From the NCBI GenBank assembly GCA_009760855.2, contig WPIO01000005.1, forward strand, positions 5,254,001 to 5,318,000: DNA of 64,000 nt. The letters are read 5' to 3'. Shown here one piece after another: positions 38,370-49,200 of the stretch; positions within the stretch are counted from its first letter, which is position 1; every line of letters starts with the position of its first letter. The DNA comes from Cristatella mucedo (Eukaryota; Bryozoa; Phylactolaemata; Cristatellidae). Position numbers and translations under genes: made by a program. A model generated the notes under the pieces. That model searched no databases. It saw only the letters and a program-made list of their open reading frames with translations, and had not been told where the DNA came from.

Positions 38370-39897
38370 CTCGAATTCAAGAGACTCCTTCTCAAAGATT
38401 CTTGAAAAAATTGTTGCTAAGCAGCTGGTTGAGCATATTGAAAAGAATGAAATGTCAGAAACATTTCAATCAGGGTTCAAGAGGCAGCACTCCACTGAAA
38501 CTGCTCTCCTCCGTGTTATCAATGACATTCTACGTGGCAACGATGACAGGAATGTCACTGCCCTAGCTCTGCTAGATCTGTCAGCTACCTTCGACACCAT
38601 TGATCACGATGTTCTACTTGAACTATTGAGAACAACGATCGGTCTGGCAGATGAGGCACTGGCTTAGTTTAAATCGTACTTGTCTGATCGTGTTCAATCC
38701 GTGTCTTGTGGGGGTCAGGTCTCACACACGAGACCAGTCACCTGTGGAGTCCCTCAAGAGTCTGTACTCGGTCCCTTGCTGTTCTCCATCTATACTCAAC
38801 CTCTGGGAGAAGTGATTAGGGCCCATGGAATAGGACATGAATTTTATGCTGACGATACTCAGCTGTATTTGTCATTCAAACCGTCGAAATCTGCTGCAGC
38901 AACTTATAAACTGAATGCTTGACTTGCCGATATTCGATCCTGGATGTCGGAAAACTTTTTGAAACTCAATGACGATAGACCGAACAGCTGCTCATAGGAC
39001 ACCCTAAGCATGTGGCTGGATTAAAAGGCTTTGCTCTTCTAATGGGTGATGCTGTTGTGCGACCATCACCACGTGCTCGAAATTTAGGTGTCATTTTCGA
39101 CAGCTGCCTAAATTTTCAAAGCTTCATTCGGAAGACTGCTCCGACAGCTAGCTATCACGTCCGATCCCTATCGAAGATTAGGAACTGTCTTCCATACTGG
39201 CTTGTAAAAGATTTAACTAGCTCCTTAGTTCTGTCTCGGCTTGATTATTGTAATTCCCTTTTCTTTGAGCTACCAAAGAAAGCAACTAGGCCACTGCAGC
39301 TGGCTATGAATATGGCTGCAAGGCTAGTTTTTCAAGTCCCAGAGGTTTGAGCACGTGTTTACTTTGCTAAAAGAGCTAGGATAGATGCCGGTTGAGCAAC
39401 GGATACAGAGCAAAGATCTTACGCTGACCCACAAGGCTACCACGGCTGGGCTCCTTCGTACCTAACCGAACTGCTGCACCAGTTTCAGCCTCTTCGAGCC
39501 CTCAGGTCCTGTGTGCACAATAAATCAGCTGTTCGGTTCCTCTGCTTAGAGATCTTTGGCGACAGAAGCTTTAGCTCTGCAGGTCCTAGACTGTGGAACT
39601 CGTTTCCACAATTCTTACGCAACGTCAACTACTCTCCTGCTGCCGACTATGGCTCATCCTTTTCAGTGGTCCTGAGCTGCTACTTCCATGCTACTCACTA
39701 CCTCAACTGCTTTTCTGACTCTGCTATGCTTCCCACTTTCTCTTTGTTGCGTGAGACGAAGTCTGTTGGCCACCGAATGCGTACCGAATGCCGCTTAGGC
39801 TGTGAGTTCGCTCTACAAAACTCTCCTGCGTAACACCCACATAGTGTTTATGGCTTTGTGGAGTTACAGACTGAGATACATACATACATATAAGAGT
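38370..39897 (+). mobile_element. LINE family 2, longest RT copy
   Basis: Frames in series: SETFQSGFKRQHSTETALLR, ALALLDLSATFDTIDHDVLL, a stop, [56 protein letters not shown], further stops and shifts, ARNLGVIFDSCLNFQSFIRK, LDYCNSLFFELPKKATRPLQ and SAGPRLWNSFPQ. The catalytic YADD is intact but the ORF is broken by at least three lesions. It ends with GTAACACCCACATAGTG, TTTGTGGAGTTACAG and an ACAT repeat. Confidence 0.85.
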
Positions 39898-40014
39898 CAC
39901 GCGACGTGCTTCCAAGAGAAGTTGCAAGTCCTGGTGGCGATACCTGCATTTGTGCCACATTCAGAAGTAAGCACATACTTCAAAAATACCAAATTTCATC
40001 ACATTTCGCTCGTG

Positions 40015-41430
40015 TTATATCGCTACGACCTCCTATGGCCCGGACAATTGGAAGCCGTAGCATAAGAACATGCATGACTAGTGTCATGGAATTAAGTGGT
40101 GAAAACCTAAACACTGTTTTGTATTTAGTGGAATCAAAACCGCAGTTATCGTACGCTGCTTGTTATAGAAACGGCAGCCGTATCACAGTTTGGAGATCTA
40201 GGGGAGGCTGGCTAGCGGGTCATTAGAGATCGGGCATGCTCAATCAAATGAAATATGATGAGTAAACCATGAAGAACGTTTTCAACAATTTGCAATCAAA
40301 ACCGCAGTTTTGCTATACCTATTTTGGAAATTTCTGCGGTATCGTAATTTGAATATGTTTGTAAGGCTGGCTGGCCCGGTCCATTGGTAGTTATAGCAGG
40401 GAGCGTGCGTGAGTAATGCCATGAAGTTTGGTTGGTAAGCCCTGAACACTTTACTAAAAAAATAAAATAAAAACCACCGTTGTTGTAAGAATACATTTGT
40501 TATACCACCTTCAGAGAACTCGATCTTTTTCTAGGCACTTTACATTTGTTGATGTCTATTGTGGAAATGGTAAATGCATCGCAGCCCGAAAATGTAGGAC
40601 TGCACGTTGGGCCGGCAATTGGATGCCCTCGCATGAGAACGGACATGCCTACAGCAAGAAGTTTGGTTGGTAAACCTAGATCACCATTTGTTATGACGTT
40701 GACGCAGTTGACGTATGGAGCAGTCGCTCAACGCCTATCATACAAAAGGCAGATGTATAGCAGTACCAATGTGAAGAGAGGTTGGCTGGCCGGGCCATTG
40801 GAGGCCACGGCATGAGCACGCGCAAGAGCAATCACAGGAAATTTTGTGGGTAAACCCGGAACACCATTCTATGTGAGCTGGAACCAAAGCCGCAGCTCTG
40901 TGGCATTGGTTGTGGAAACGGCAGCTGTATTTCAGTAACCCGACCAAAGAACGCAGGACTAAAGCGCACCGACAAAAGTGGGTATAAAATAATGTTAATG
41001 AGCGCTTGTTTAAACAGATACTCATAATTAGAGTATTTTATTAGAGAAAATAAATTCTTAGTATAACTCTTACCACTTTATAATTCATTCCAGCTTTTAA
41101 ATATATTTTGAAAGATTATGGTTATATAGAAAGAGTTAATATATTTCACTAACGTTAGCATATTTCCTAAATAGGAATCAAAACCGCAGGTTCGTGAAGT
41201 TTTTTGTGGAAATGGCAGCTGTATCGCCGGTCGAAAGCTTAAATAGGATGGCTGACTCAGGCCATTCGAGGCCTTGGCACGAGAACGCGAATGCGAAATT
41301 GCGTGAGATTTGGCGGATAATCCCTTCCACTGGTCAGTATAACTTGAAATCAAAACCGCTGTAATCTGGCGCTTATCGTAGAAATGATGGATGGCAGTTG
41401 TATCGCAGTTACTCTTGGGACCCCAAAAAT
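40015..41430. repeat. Diverged tandem array, unit about 160-190 bp
   Basis: About seven units. Each carries ggctggctgg-like, a 'ccattggaggcc-tggcatgagaacgcg' block, a 'ttggttggtaaaccc-gaacacc' block, 'aatcaaaaccgcag', and 'gtggaaatggcagctgtatcgcag'. 'ccgcag' landmarks fall near 40140, 40302, 40476, 40702 (after a LINE stub), 40889, 41184 and 41356. No coding capacity recognised. Confidence 0.75.
40497..40552 (-). mobile_element. LINE family 1, 3' stub inside the tandem array
   Basis: ttcagagaactcgatctttt and ctaggcactttacatttgtt, a 56-bp 3' end that lengthens one repeat unit of the array. Confidence 0.6.
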
Positions 41431-42610
41431 TTCGCAGTTTTAAATTAAACGTTGGATTTGCACGTCGACCTCTTAGCTGTGTGCCAATGTATACGTCTTC
41501 CTAATAGTCGAACAATAGTGCCGTTAGCGGAAAGCAGGCATCGGCCAATTCGTCGAAAGTAGCAGTAACACCTACTACAAGGACGAAGCTCAGAGCTAAA
41601 CGTGCACACGTGGATTTTCGTCGTGTGCGCTATTCTGCAACCAGATTAAAATCTTGAACTTTTCGCCAAAGCTTCTGTCAAGCATCCAACCAGCCGCGCT
41701 CCATGAAACACTTTTTAACAGGCATTCTGACTGACTTCCTCAAAATCTGACATGATATTTGCCGGAGTGGGACTTTGCATTATTCATCTACATGACGAAA
41801 TTCGACGTACAAGTATAACTTCTACACCAGCTGTACAATGCCATACTTATTTCTTTTTGGTATAGCAGTAATTGATTTGGAAGACAATAGGCCAGTTAAC
41901 TAAATTAAATCATATACATACATAATTATTTTTCTAGCTTTAGTCCTGCGTGCATTTTTCTGGGTTGCTAGCATTGATCGCTTTTGTCCTGCACGCTTTT
42001 GTCGGGGTGCCCTGTATCGCACTTGTTCCTCGAACTCTAATGCATATCTTTGATATTTCATCGGGTATTTTCTACAAAACGTGTTCTGTTAAGCTAATAT
42101 TCTGACTAGATTACCAAACGCTAATAGTTTATTAAGCATGTTAATTACGTAGATTTTATTAGTTATCAAGTTTCCAATTGCTGAGATCTGCCACTACAAG
42201 CTTTAAATTGATGTGCCACCTGCCGAGCAGCGTTAACAGGTCTTGCACAGGCGATGATTAAGTAAGCTTAATGGTGCACAAATATTCTTTACAGTCCTGA
42301 ACAATAAACGACCAAAAGCTTTATTTTTGTGCAACTAATAACTCAGAGCGGCGAGACCCCACAAACGTGCAAGGAAAATAGAACCAGTCGGTTAGTTACC
42401 GAGGGCATGAGTGATGCTACTCAGCGTAACAGGTCACTAGTCGCTAAAGGAAAATCCATGTCCGCTTTTAAATGTTTATCGCAGATTCTGACGAGTCTAC
42501 TATCGGTCTCCGATCGATCACTTCTAAAGCTAGCGATTAAATTTTGATCTTTGTTACAACAGCAAAGCTAATGCACCTACAAGTGTTCTTCATCGAGTTG
42601 TCATCCGTGT

Positions 42611-43025
42611 ACTTTACATTACATTCCCCATTCACGAACTCTCACGTTCAAGAAACCTCGGGCAGCAGGTCCAAAGTTAAAGATTGTTACAGACTTTTAG
42701 AACAATCTACTCTCAGAATGGGGATGGAAATCCGAAAACTAAAGTTCGTACTAACTGAACACAAAAAAGTACCCAAATGAGGCGACGATACGTGGACAAA
42801 TCGAATACCTGTTTCCTTTCTACCAGCACTGCTTACAGAAAGCAGCGCTAGTCACGTAAGCTTATTTTATTTGGATAGTATTGATACTTATTACATATAA
42901 CTTTACATTCCTCATTCACGAATTCTTACGGTTCAAAAAAGCTCGGGTAGAAGGTCCAAAGTTAAAGATTGTCACAGGCTTTTAGAACAGTCTACTCCCG
43001 GCATGGAAATAGAAATCCAAAACTT
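42611..43025. repeat. Direct duplication about 285 bp apart
   Basis: The block cattcacgaactctcacgtt...gtccaaagttaaagattgtt...ttttagaacaatctactctc (42611-42745) recurs with changes at 42897-43025. Non-coding as far as can be seen. Confidence 0.75.
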
Positions 43026-43439
43026 ATGCAAGGGACTGCTTCAATAGGGTGATGACTGAATGACAATAGAAAAAATAATTGCATACTCCTAGTGTTCATT
43101 TCTACGCTTTGCAAGCCTAAAAGCTTGCCTGAAAAGCCAGGTTTCCTGCAAAGCATTAGCATTTGGGGCATGGGTGGTTGGGAATACGTTTCGTTTAACG
43201 ATGGCGTCGACTTAAGTCACTCCCTACGTCCGCGTGACTAAGGAGATCAGACCCATTAAAATATCAGTTAAAGCCAGTCGTCATTAATTACTGTGGTAAA
43301 TGCATTAAAACTAGGGCAATCTCACTCTGTTATTACAACCACGATTGAGTCACGAAGAGGCCACAGGTAGCCAATCACAGGACAAGCCGCCGACATGCTC
43401 CTTTGTCCAAGTTGGTATCCGACAGGTCATGAACAGCTA

Positions 43440-43920
43440 TCCCCTTCCGTACAATTGCTTGTCTTAGGTTAACTTAGTATAGCACTGCTCTGGATTACTG
43501 AGATTACAGCAGGACTTGTATGGTTGAGCTTTGTTCTTACTACACTATACTCGTTTATCTGTTATTCTCCTTCGAAACCCTAATACAGGGATACCTTTAC
43601 TATGATTCATGAGAAGGGGAAGCCCTTACTATTCACTATGATTGTTCTAGCAAGGGAAGCTATTAGAGGAGAGCCACCGTTCTCCTGAGAGTTGAATCCA
43701 ACTCTTGTAAGGTAAAAACTACCACTCAGGGTCCAGATTCTCCCTATTATTCTTATCGTAGGAGCATTCATCGTCAGAATAAATTATACCGTTAGGGCCT
43801 TCTCACTAGGACTTTCAAAAACAAACACAAACGTATTTTTTATTTTTTCCGTACGACTACTTACCTTAGGTCAACTTAGTTAAGAGTTACACTAGATTAC
43901 TGAGATTACAGCATCGTCCA
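43440..43920. repeat. Direct duplication about 406 bp apart
   Basis: ttaggttaacttagtatagc...ggattactgagattacagca near 43465-43515 recurs as ttaggtcaacttagttaaga...agattactgagattacagca near 43866-43915. Confidence 0.65.
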
Positions 43921-44157
43921 CTGTCGAAGCTCAAAACTTCCACCTTACATTATCCCGCCAGGCCGTCTGGCGCTGGCTTTTCAAAACACAAACTTATCAC
44001 ATGCAATGTGACACGAGATACGTTTGCTGAACTAAAGTGGCAGATAATACAGAACCTCCCAACAAGCTTTAAGGAGTAAGATCAGTAAAAAGCAGAAACT
44101 GGATAAAAATTAAAACAATAGAAACAAGACAAATCAAAACTAATAGCAACTAGGGAA

Positions 44158-44250
44158 ACGAGTGTGCTATACAAAACTGCGTAACACCCAAATAGCCTTT
44201 ATGACTTTGTGGAGTTACAGGAGATAGATTACATTACATTACATTATCTT
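44158..44250 (+). mobile_element. LINE family 2, 3' stub
   Basis: tgcgtaacacccaaatagcc, tttatgactttgtggagtta, then a TACAT repeat to about 44250. Confidence 0.7.
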
Positions 44251-45101
44251 TGACAATGTGAAGTGTCAAGGCGACTGCAAAAATTCCATGGATGGTACTG
44301 GTGGTACTATGGAGTTGCACATTAATACCTTAGTTGTTCATAATTCAGAGCTAGCAAACACGCTTTCGGGATAACCTGATAGTTGGGAGTAAATTGTACT
44401 GCCCTGGAGGATTCATTTAAAATCTACGATAAAACAGATGTTTGTTATAGATGATGACTATAGCAAAACTAGTTTACCTATTCATTGTGATGTGTGCACA
44501 TGTACCTGTACGTTGCTTCTTAAAGCTATATTAAATGACATACCCCAGATAGCAGCTTCGCCCATTCAAGCCAACAAACTACCAACCCAAAGGTAAAAGA
44601 GTTCACCACAGCTTGCATAAAACTAACGTCTTCAGGTTTTCCAGTAAACACAAAAGAGGAGCAAAAAACTACATCTTCCCCTTTTCAGACTCCACAAATG
44701 ATGCAGAACCCTTGTGTTGCTGCAACAGCACTATACACCGACGTGCACATAAAACTCTCTTGAAAGACTGTAATGAGTGCAAATACAAGTATGGACTAAA
44801 CAATGACTTGAAAAGCATCACCAAGTCTCCGAGAGCTAATACGGCTTTACAGTGCGAAGCTGTGAATATGCCATTCAACATTTCTGAGTAATACAATGGG
44901 CACACACGATAATGTATTAACCTAGCCAACATTGTCTCAAATGCAAGCAGAGCCAGATAGCGTTTTGATCTAACAAGACTGATATGCAGTTCTTTAAACC
45001 AATGTTCCCTTAGTACAATCAATGAATCTTGCAGAATAAGGCAGCCAGTGATCACCACATCGTCTGTGAAAACAATTAAGGTCATTTGTTTATATTAAAA
45101 C

Positions 45102-45107
45102 TTTATT
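45102..45107 (-). promoter_or_regulatory. Possible polyadenylation signal for the Rab11-FIP gene
   Basis: AATAAA on the minus strand about 0.94 kb after the stop codon. It is the first clear hexamer noticed downstream, and the interval holds no further exon-like sequence. A 138-codon open frame at 44669-45085 (minus) lies just beyond it and shows no family resemblance. Confidence 0.3.
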
Positions 45108-46043
45108 AACAAGGGGTTCAGCCATGATAATTAGCAAGGCAGCAGGCTTACCACGGCAAATGCACCATCTGGAAAGCATAGCAAGATCTACTCATATTAT
45201 ATTGTTGTACTTCATATGTTCATTTTGCTCTTGATAAGAATTGAGTGCATACGCTACAGGCAGATTGGTACAAAAGTAGGAAAATATTAACAGGAAGTAA
45301 TACATGGAATGCAGTGTATCACAATAGCTATAGGCTAGGATTCGGGAAGAACTGAGGCACCAATGCAACATGCTGTGCAAGAGTCAGATGACATAGCTCA
45401 GCATTGAAAGTGTAAACAACGGCTGAGAACGTGGGCCAACCAGCTTATGCTTGCAATAAGGGATGCGAACAACTTGCCCACAAACTAACAAGCCATTTGC
45501 AGTGTCACATAGGAAACAACGACAGTATTTCACCAATTGACATCGACCGATAACCGTGACAAATCTCAAAAAGCTACCAAAACAAGCTGACAGTTGAAAT
45601 GGCTTTCTCCAACTCTATGCTTCTTGAATGCATCATAACTCAAATAGCCTCGGCATACTACCTTAGGGCATCCACAACATGCCAAAGTTTACTAGACATG
45701 CATGCCTTCGAAAGCGAAAAGCAGGTTAAACAGCATCCAACAAGGAGAGCTAAGGCGATCAATGAAGAAAGACAGCATTTATAACCCATTATTAATACAA
45801 TCATTCCAAGCACTGCACTTCGTCAGCCTCCAAATATCAGTGAAAGTGGTGCCAACAATTAAGTCTATGCTTTGCTCTACTAACCATGAGGAAGAGCAAG
45901 CTCTTCCAACAAGTAGGTGTATGGCAGGCACAAAATAACTAAATCAATTGCGGCTTAAGAAAAAAATTCGGAAATTATGCCTTTTGCACCATCTTGCTGG
46001 GTTGCTGATGAGCATCATCATGAAGAACCTTCTGGGGCCAATG

Positions 46044-46214
46044 TCACCTCTTGCCGGACCTATTACTTGCTGATGAGTCAGGGTGTAACAGCAGTGCAGG
46101 ATTGCCATCCATCACCCGAAGTAAAAGCCGGTCTATGTATTCCTCAAGATCACGAACCTGTTCTTCTTTTGCTGTCAATTGGGATTTCATTTTCAGCACC
46201 ATTGCTACTAACAC
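46044..46214 (-). CDS. Rab11-FIP terminal exon: Rab11-binding coiled coil and stop
   Basis: 171 nt (56 codons + TGA), phase 0 entry, acceptor attgttttatag. It encodes [19 protein letters not shown], then [20 protein letters not shown] and a short tail ending SGKR. The [11 protein letters not shown] segment is the conserved heart of the FIP-RBD, where the Tyr-Ile-Asp run contacts switch I/II of Rab11 in known structures. Confidence 0.92.
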   Translation of the reverse strand: MLVAMVLKMKSQLTAKEEQVRDLEEYIDRLLLRVMDGNPALLLHPDSSASNRSGKR

Positions 46215-49200
46215 CTATAAAACAATTTTAGAAAAGAGTAAGTGGCAGGGCATTGGCCGCACAAGGATCAGTGGCCTGCATCTAAATAAGCATCATGATA
46301 ATACCAGTCAGACATGTTCTAACCGCAAACAAGTAGTAGCAGTACAACCGTGCTTAGGTCACAGAGGTTGACTAGATCGGATTAGACAGAACATCGTAAT
46401 ATGTTGGTTGACATACTGGCAAAATCTTTAAAGCATTTATCTGGTGGTTTTTGTGAATGCTGGCATCAAAATTCGCTGGTAGATTAACTAAAATTAAATT
46501 ATTCGCTGGTAAATTAACTGCCGAGCTGGTTTGGTCCAGCGGTTAAGGTGCTCGCCCCCGACCCAGGTCTGGCTGAGGTCGTGGGCTCGAGCCCGGAGGC
46601 ACATGTCAAGCGCATGAATAGAGATGAAGTTCTCTTGGAGCGCTATACAAATGGATTATATTTACCACTAACCACATTTGCATGCTGACCCTGTGCATGT
46701 CACCCCTAACCATGTTATTCATTTCGTTTGTTTATCAAGCATGATTTTACTCACCATTCAATTGCATTTCCCTTTGCAGCAAATGTAACGTGCCTAGAGA
46801 GAGATTAAGTTCTCTGAGGGCGCTTTATCAAGTGCATTATTATTATTATTACTAATAAAAACTTAAAAAGCATTTTACTTGTGGCTTTTGTAATAGCAGG
46901 CATCACAATGCACAGGTCAGCGTGCTAAGGAAAAAGCTGAGAAAGCATTGACTTTGGTGCTGTTGCCTTTAGTCAGATTTTGACGGAGCAATGAACTGAT
47001 CAGAAACGATGCGGCACAGACAGAGAAAAGACATTGCAGCACTCATATACTGGCTAAAGAAGAGCAAGCCCTGTTACAAGAACATAGGAGGTTCACAGAA
47101 CATACTTCTTAACGTAAATAGTACCACATATGCTCAGGTGATAGCAAAGTTAGCTAGCCTGGGGGCTAGGAGGATATCTGAGAGCAATAAGAACAAAGCA
47201 CCCATGGCATTTGACATACACGCTCTTGGATAAAGCTAAAAATGCTCAACTTGGTGGGCACAACCTCTAACACATACACGAGGGGGCTTGATCTCAAGGA
47301 ATGGCAGGCAAAAGGCATAGAAAATGGTAACTATGATAAATACCTCCTTAGAGAGGCCCCTATACTCTTGGGGAATATTGTCCACATTATCAAATGTTTG
47401 AGTGGCAGAATCTGTCGTCGGGGGTGGTACTGCCAGCGATGACGTACTCTCCTCTTTGAAAGTTACGTCCGAGATTTGCGAATGTCCACCGACAACGGCA
47501 TTTGGCATTGACCCTTTCGATGAACTGCCTTTTCCAGACCTTGCTAGATCATAAGATGATGAAACCGGCGGAGCTTGAGTAGCAGTTAGATCGCCAATGA
47601 CCGGCTTCTTCTTCATTTCAACAGATGCTCCCCCCACTATGGTCACTGTATCCGTATGCTTAGTGCCTGCTGCCGGCTGCTCGCTCTCAACGGTGCTAGT
47701 GCCTCCGGCAGACAACCTGATTTTCGACCTTGGATCCAAGCTATCGTTAGTATTTGCCAAGCTTGTAATGCTCCTTTCGTAGGGTTGATTTTTGACGTCA
47801 GAAGATAAAGCTTCGATAGCTGATGCTGATGTCAGATGCTTCTGTTGCGTAGCTGCATTGGTGAGAGAAGTCTGGACAACGGCTTTCGGCGATAGGGTGG
47901 CAACTTTGATGTCCATTGCAGGCAAGGCAGCAGACGATGAGGAAGCTGATGTGGTTGGCAAGGAGGCAAATGACGAGACAGTCGCTGTGATAGGAACGGC
48001 AGAAGTTGACAAGGCAGCTGAAACGGCCACCGTCAAATTGCCTGCAGACGATTGGATCGCTTGAGCCGCAGAGGCAGAAGCTGACGGCAACGGTGGCGCC
48101 TGTGCCTTTTTGGACTTGGAGAAGCTCGAGACAAATGGCGTAACGCCAGCCGATCCGACGAGATTGGGGGCAGATGAGGCTGGCTGCGTGTCCACCTTCA
48201 CGGCTTCCGAGTCGTGCAACGCAGGCTTACTGATCACTGGAATCGACACATTAGGCTCGGTGGCAACGTCATCATCCTCTTCGAACGGATTGCTGCTTTC
48301 CTTCTTGGGCAGAATATTGCCAGCTTTTGTCGACGTCGAGGCGCTTGAGGTGGCCTGTGCGGCACCATTTCCCGCTTTCAGAGACAGCTGAGTTGCAGCC
48401 GAGAAAGGTGGCAGCTCGTCGGGAGGAGGAGCAACAGACGTCAGGGCACTCCTTAGGGCCGTGACCGCCGATGCAGTGGCTGCTGCCGGAGCAGATGCGG
48501 CAGCAGCCTGCTGGTGGCCAGCAGGCTCCTTCAGCTGCACACGCTGCTGCTGTACAGACGCTTGCACCTTACGCGATACCTTTGCATCATTGAACGATGG
48601 CTCGATCACGAGCGTCTTCAGCATGCTGCTGTCTACTACTGGAATCGTAACTGTCTCGACGGTGGGCGGGTCGAGAGAGCTGGTGTGCAGAGGCTGCGAA
48701 GCAGCAGGCTTTTTAGAGGACGCATCGTCGATGCTTTCCTCGAAAGGATTTGAAGGGGGTGCACTGGAGACCTTTGCTTTGACCTCGGGCTCCTTCTGCT
48801 GTTGCACTATGGCAGAGGCATTAAGATAAGGTTTGCTTGGCACCTCAGCACGCGGCGGCAGCAGCGAGTGGTCTTTCGCCTTTGCACCAGCAGCCATGTC
48901 GTTGCTGTCCTCCTCATCACCAAATGGATTCACCGGAATGCTTCGAGAAGGCGGTGGCTTCACCTCAATGTCGTCTTCGAATGGGTTGAAGCCTTGCTGC
49001 TTGCCCGGCAGGCCTGCCTCTTTTCCACCATGCCCAAGATCGTTCGGTCGCTTTGGTTTGGCTTCGTGCAAGGAGCTTAGGAACGGATTGCCGGGCTGGA
49101 CGTCAGCAGCACCGGCTGCTGCGACTGCAGCACGAGCTATTGCCACCGACCCGCCCTCCTTCGAGACGAGGCTCGCAGCAGGAGGCCGGTCAACTCCGAC

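Larger units (their letters stand above)
41430..44600. other. No gene seen; AT-rich with two local duplications
   Basis: Only the duplications at 42.6-43.0 and 43.4-43.9 kb and a LINE family 2 stub at 44.2 kb were recognised. Short frames at 42.3-42.8 kb have no supporting motifs. Confidence 0.5.

Noticed and set aside
44613-45085. 92-codon plus and 138-codon minus overlapping ORFs
   Set aside because: Opposite-strand overlapping frames in AT-rich DNA downstream of the Rab11-FIP gene, with no motif or splice support.
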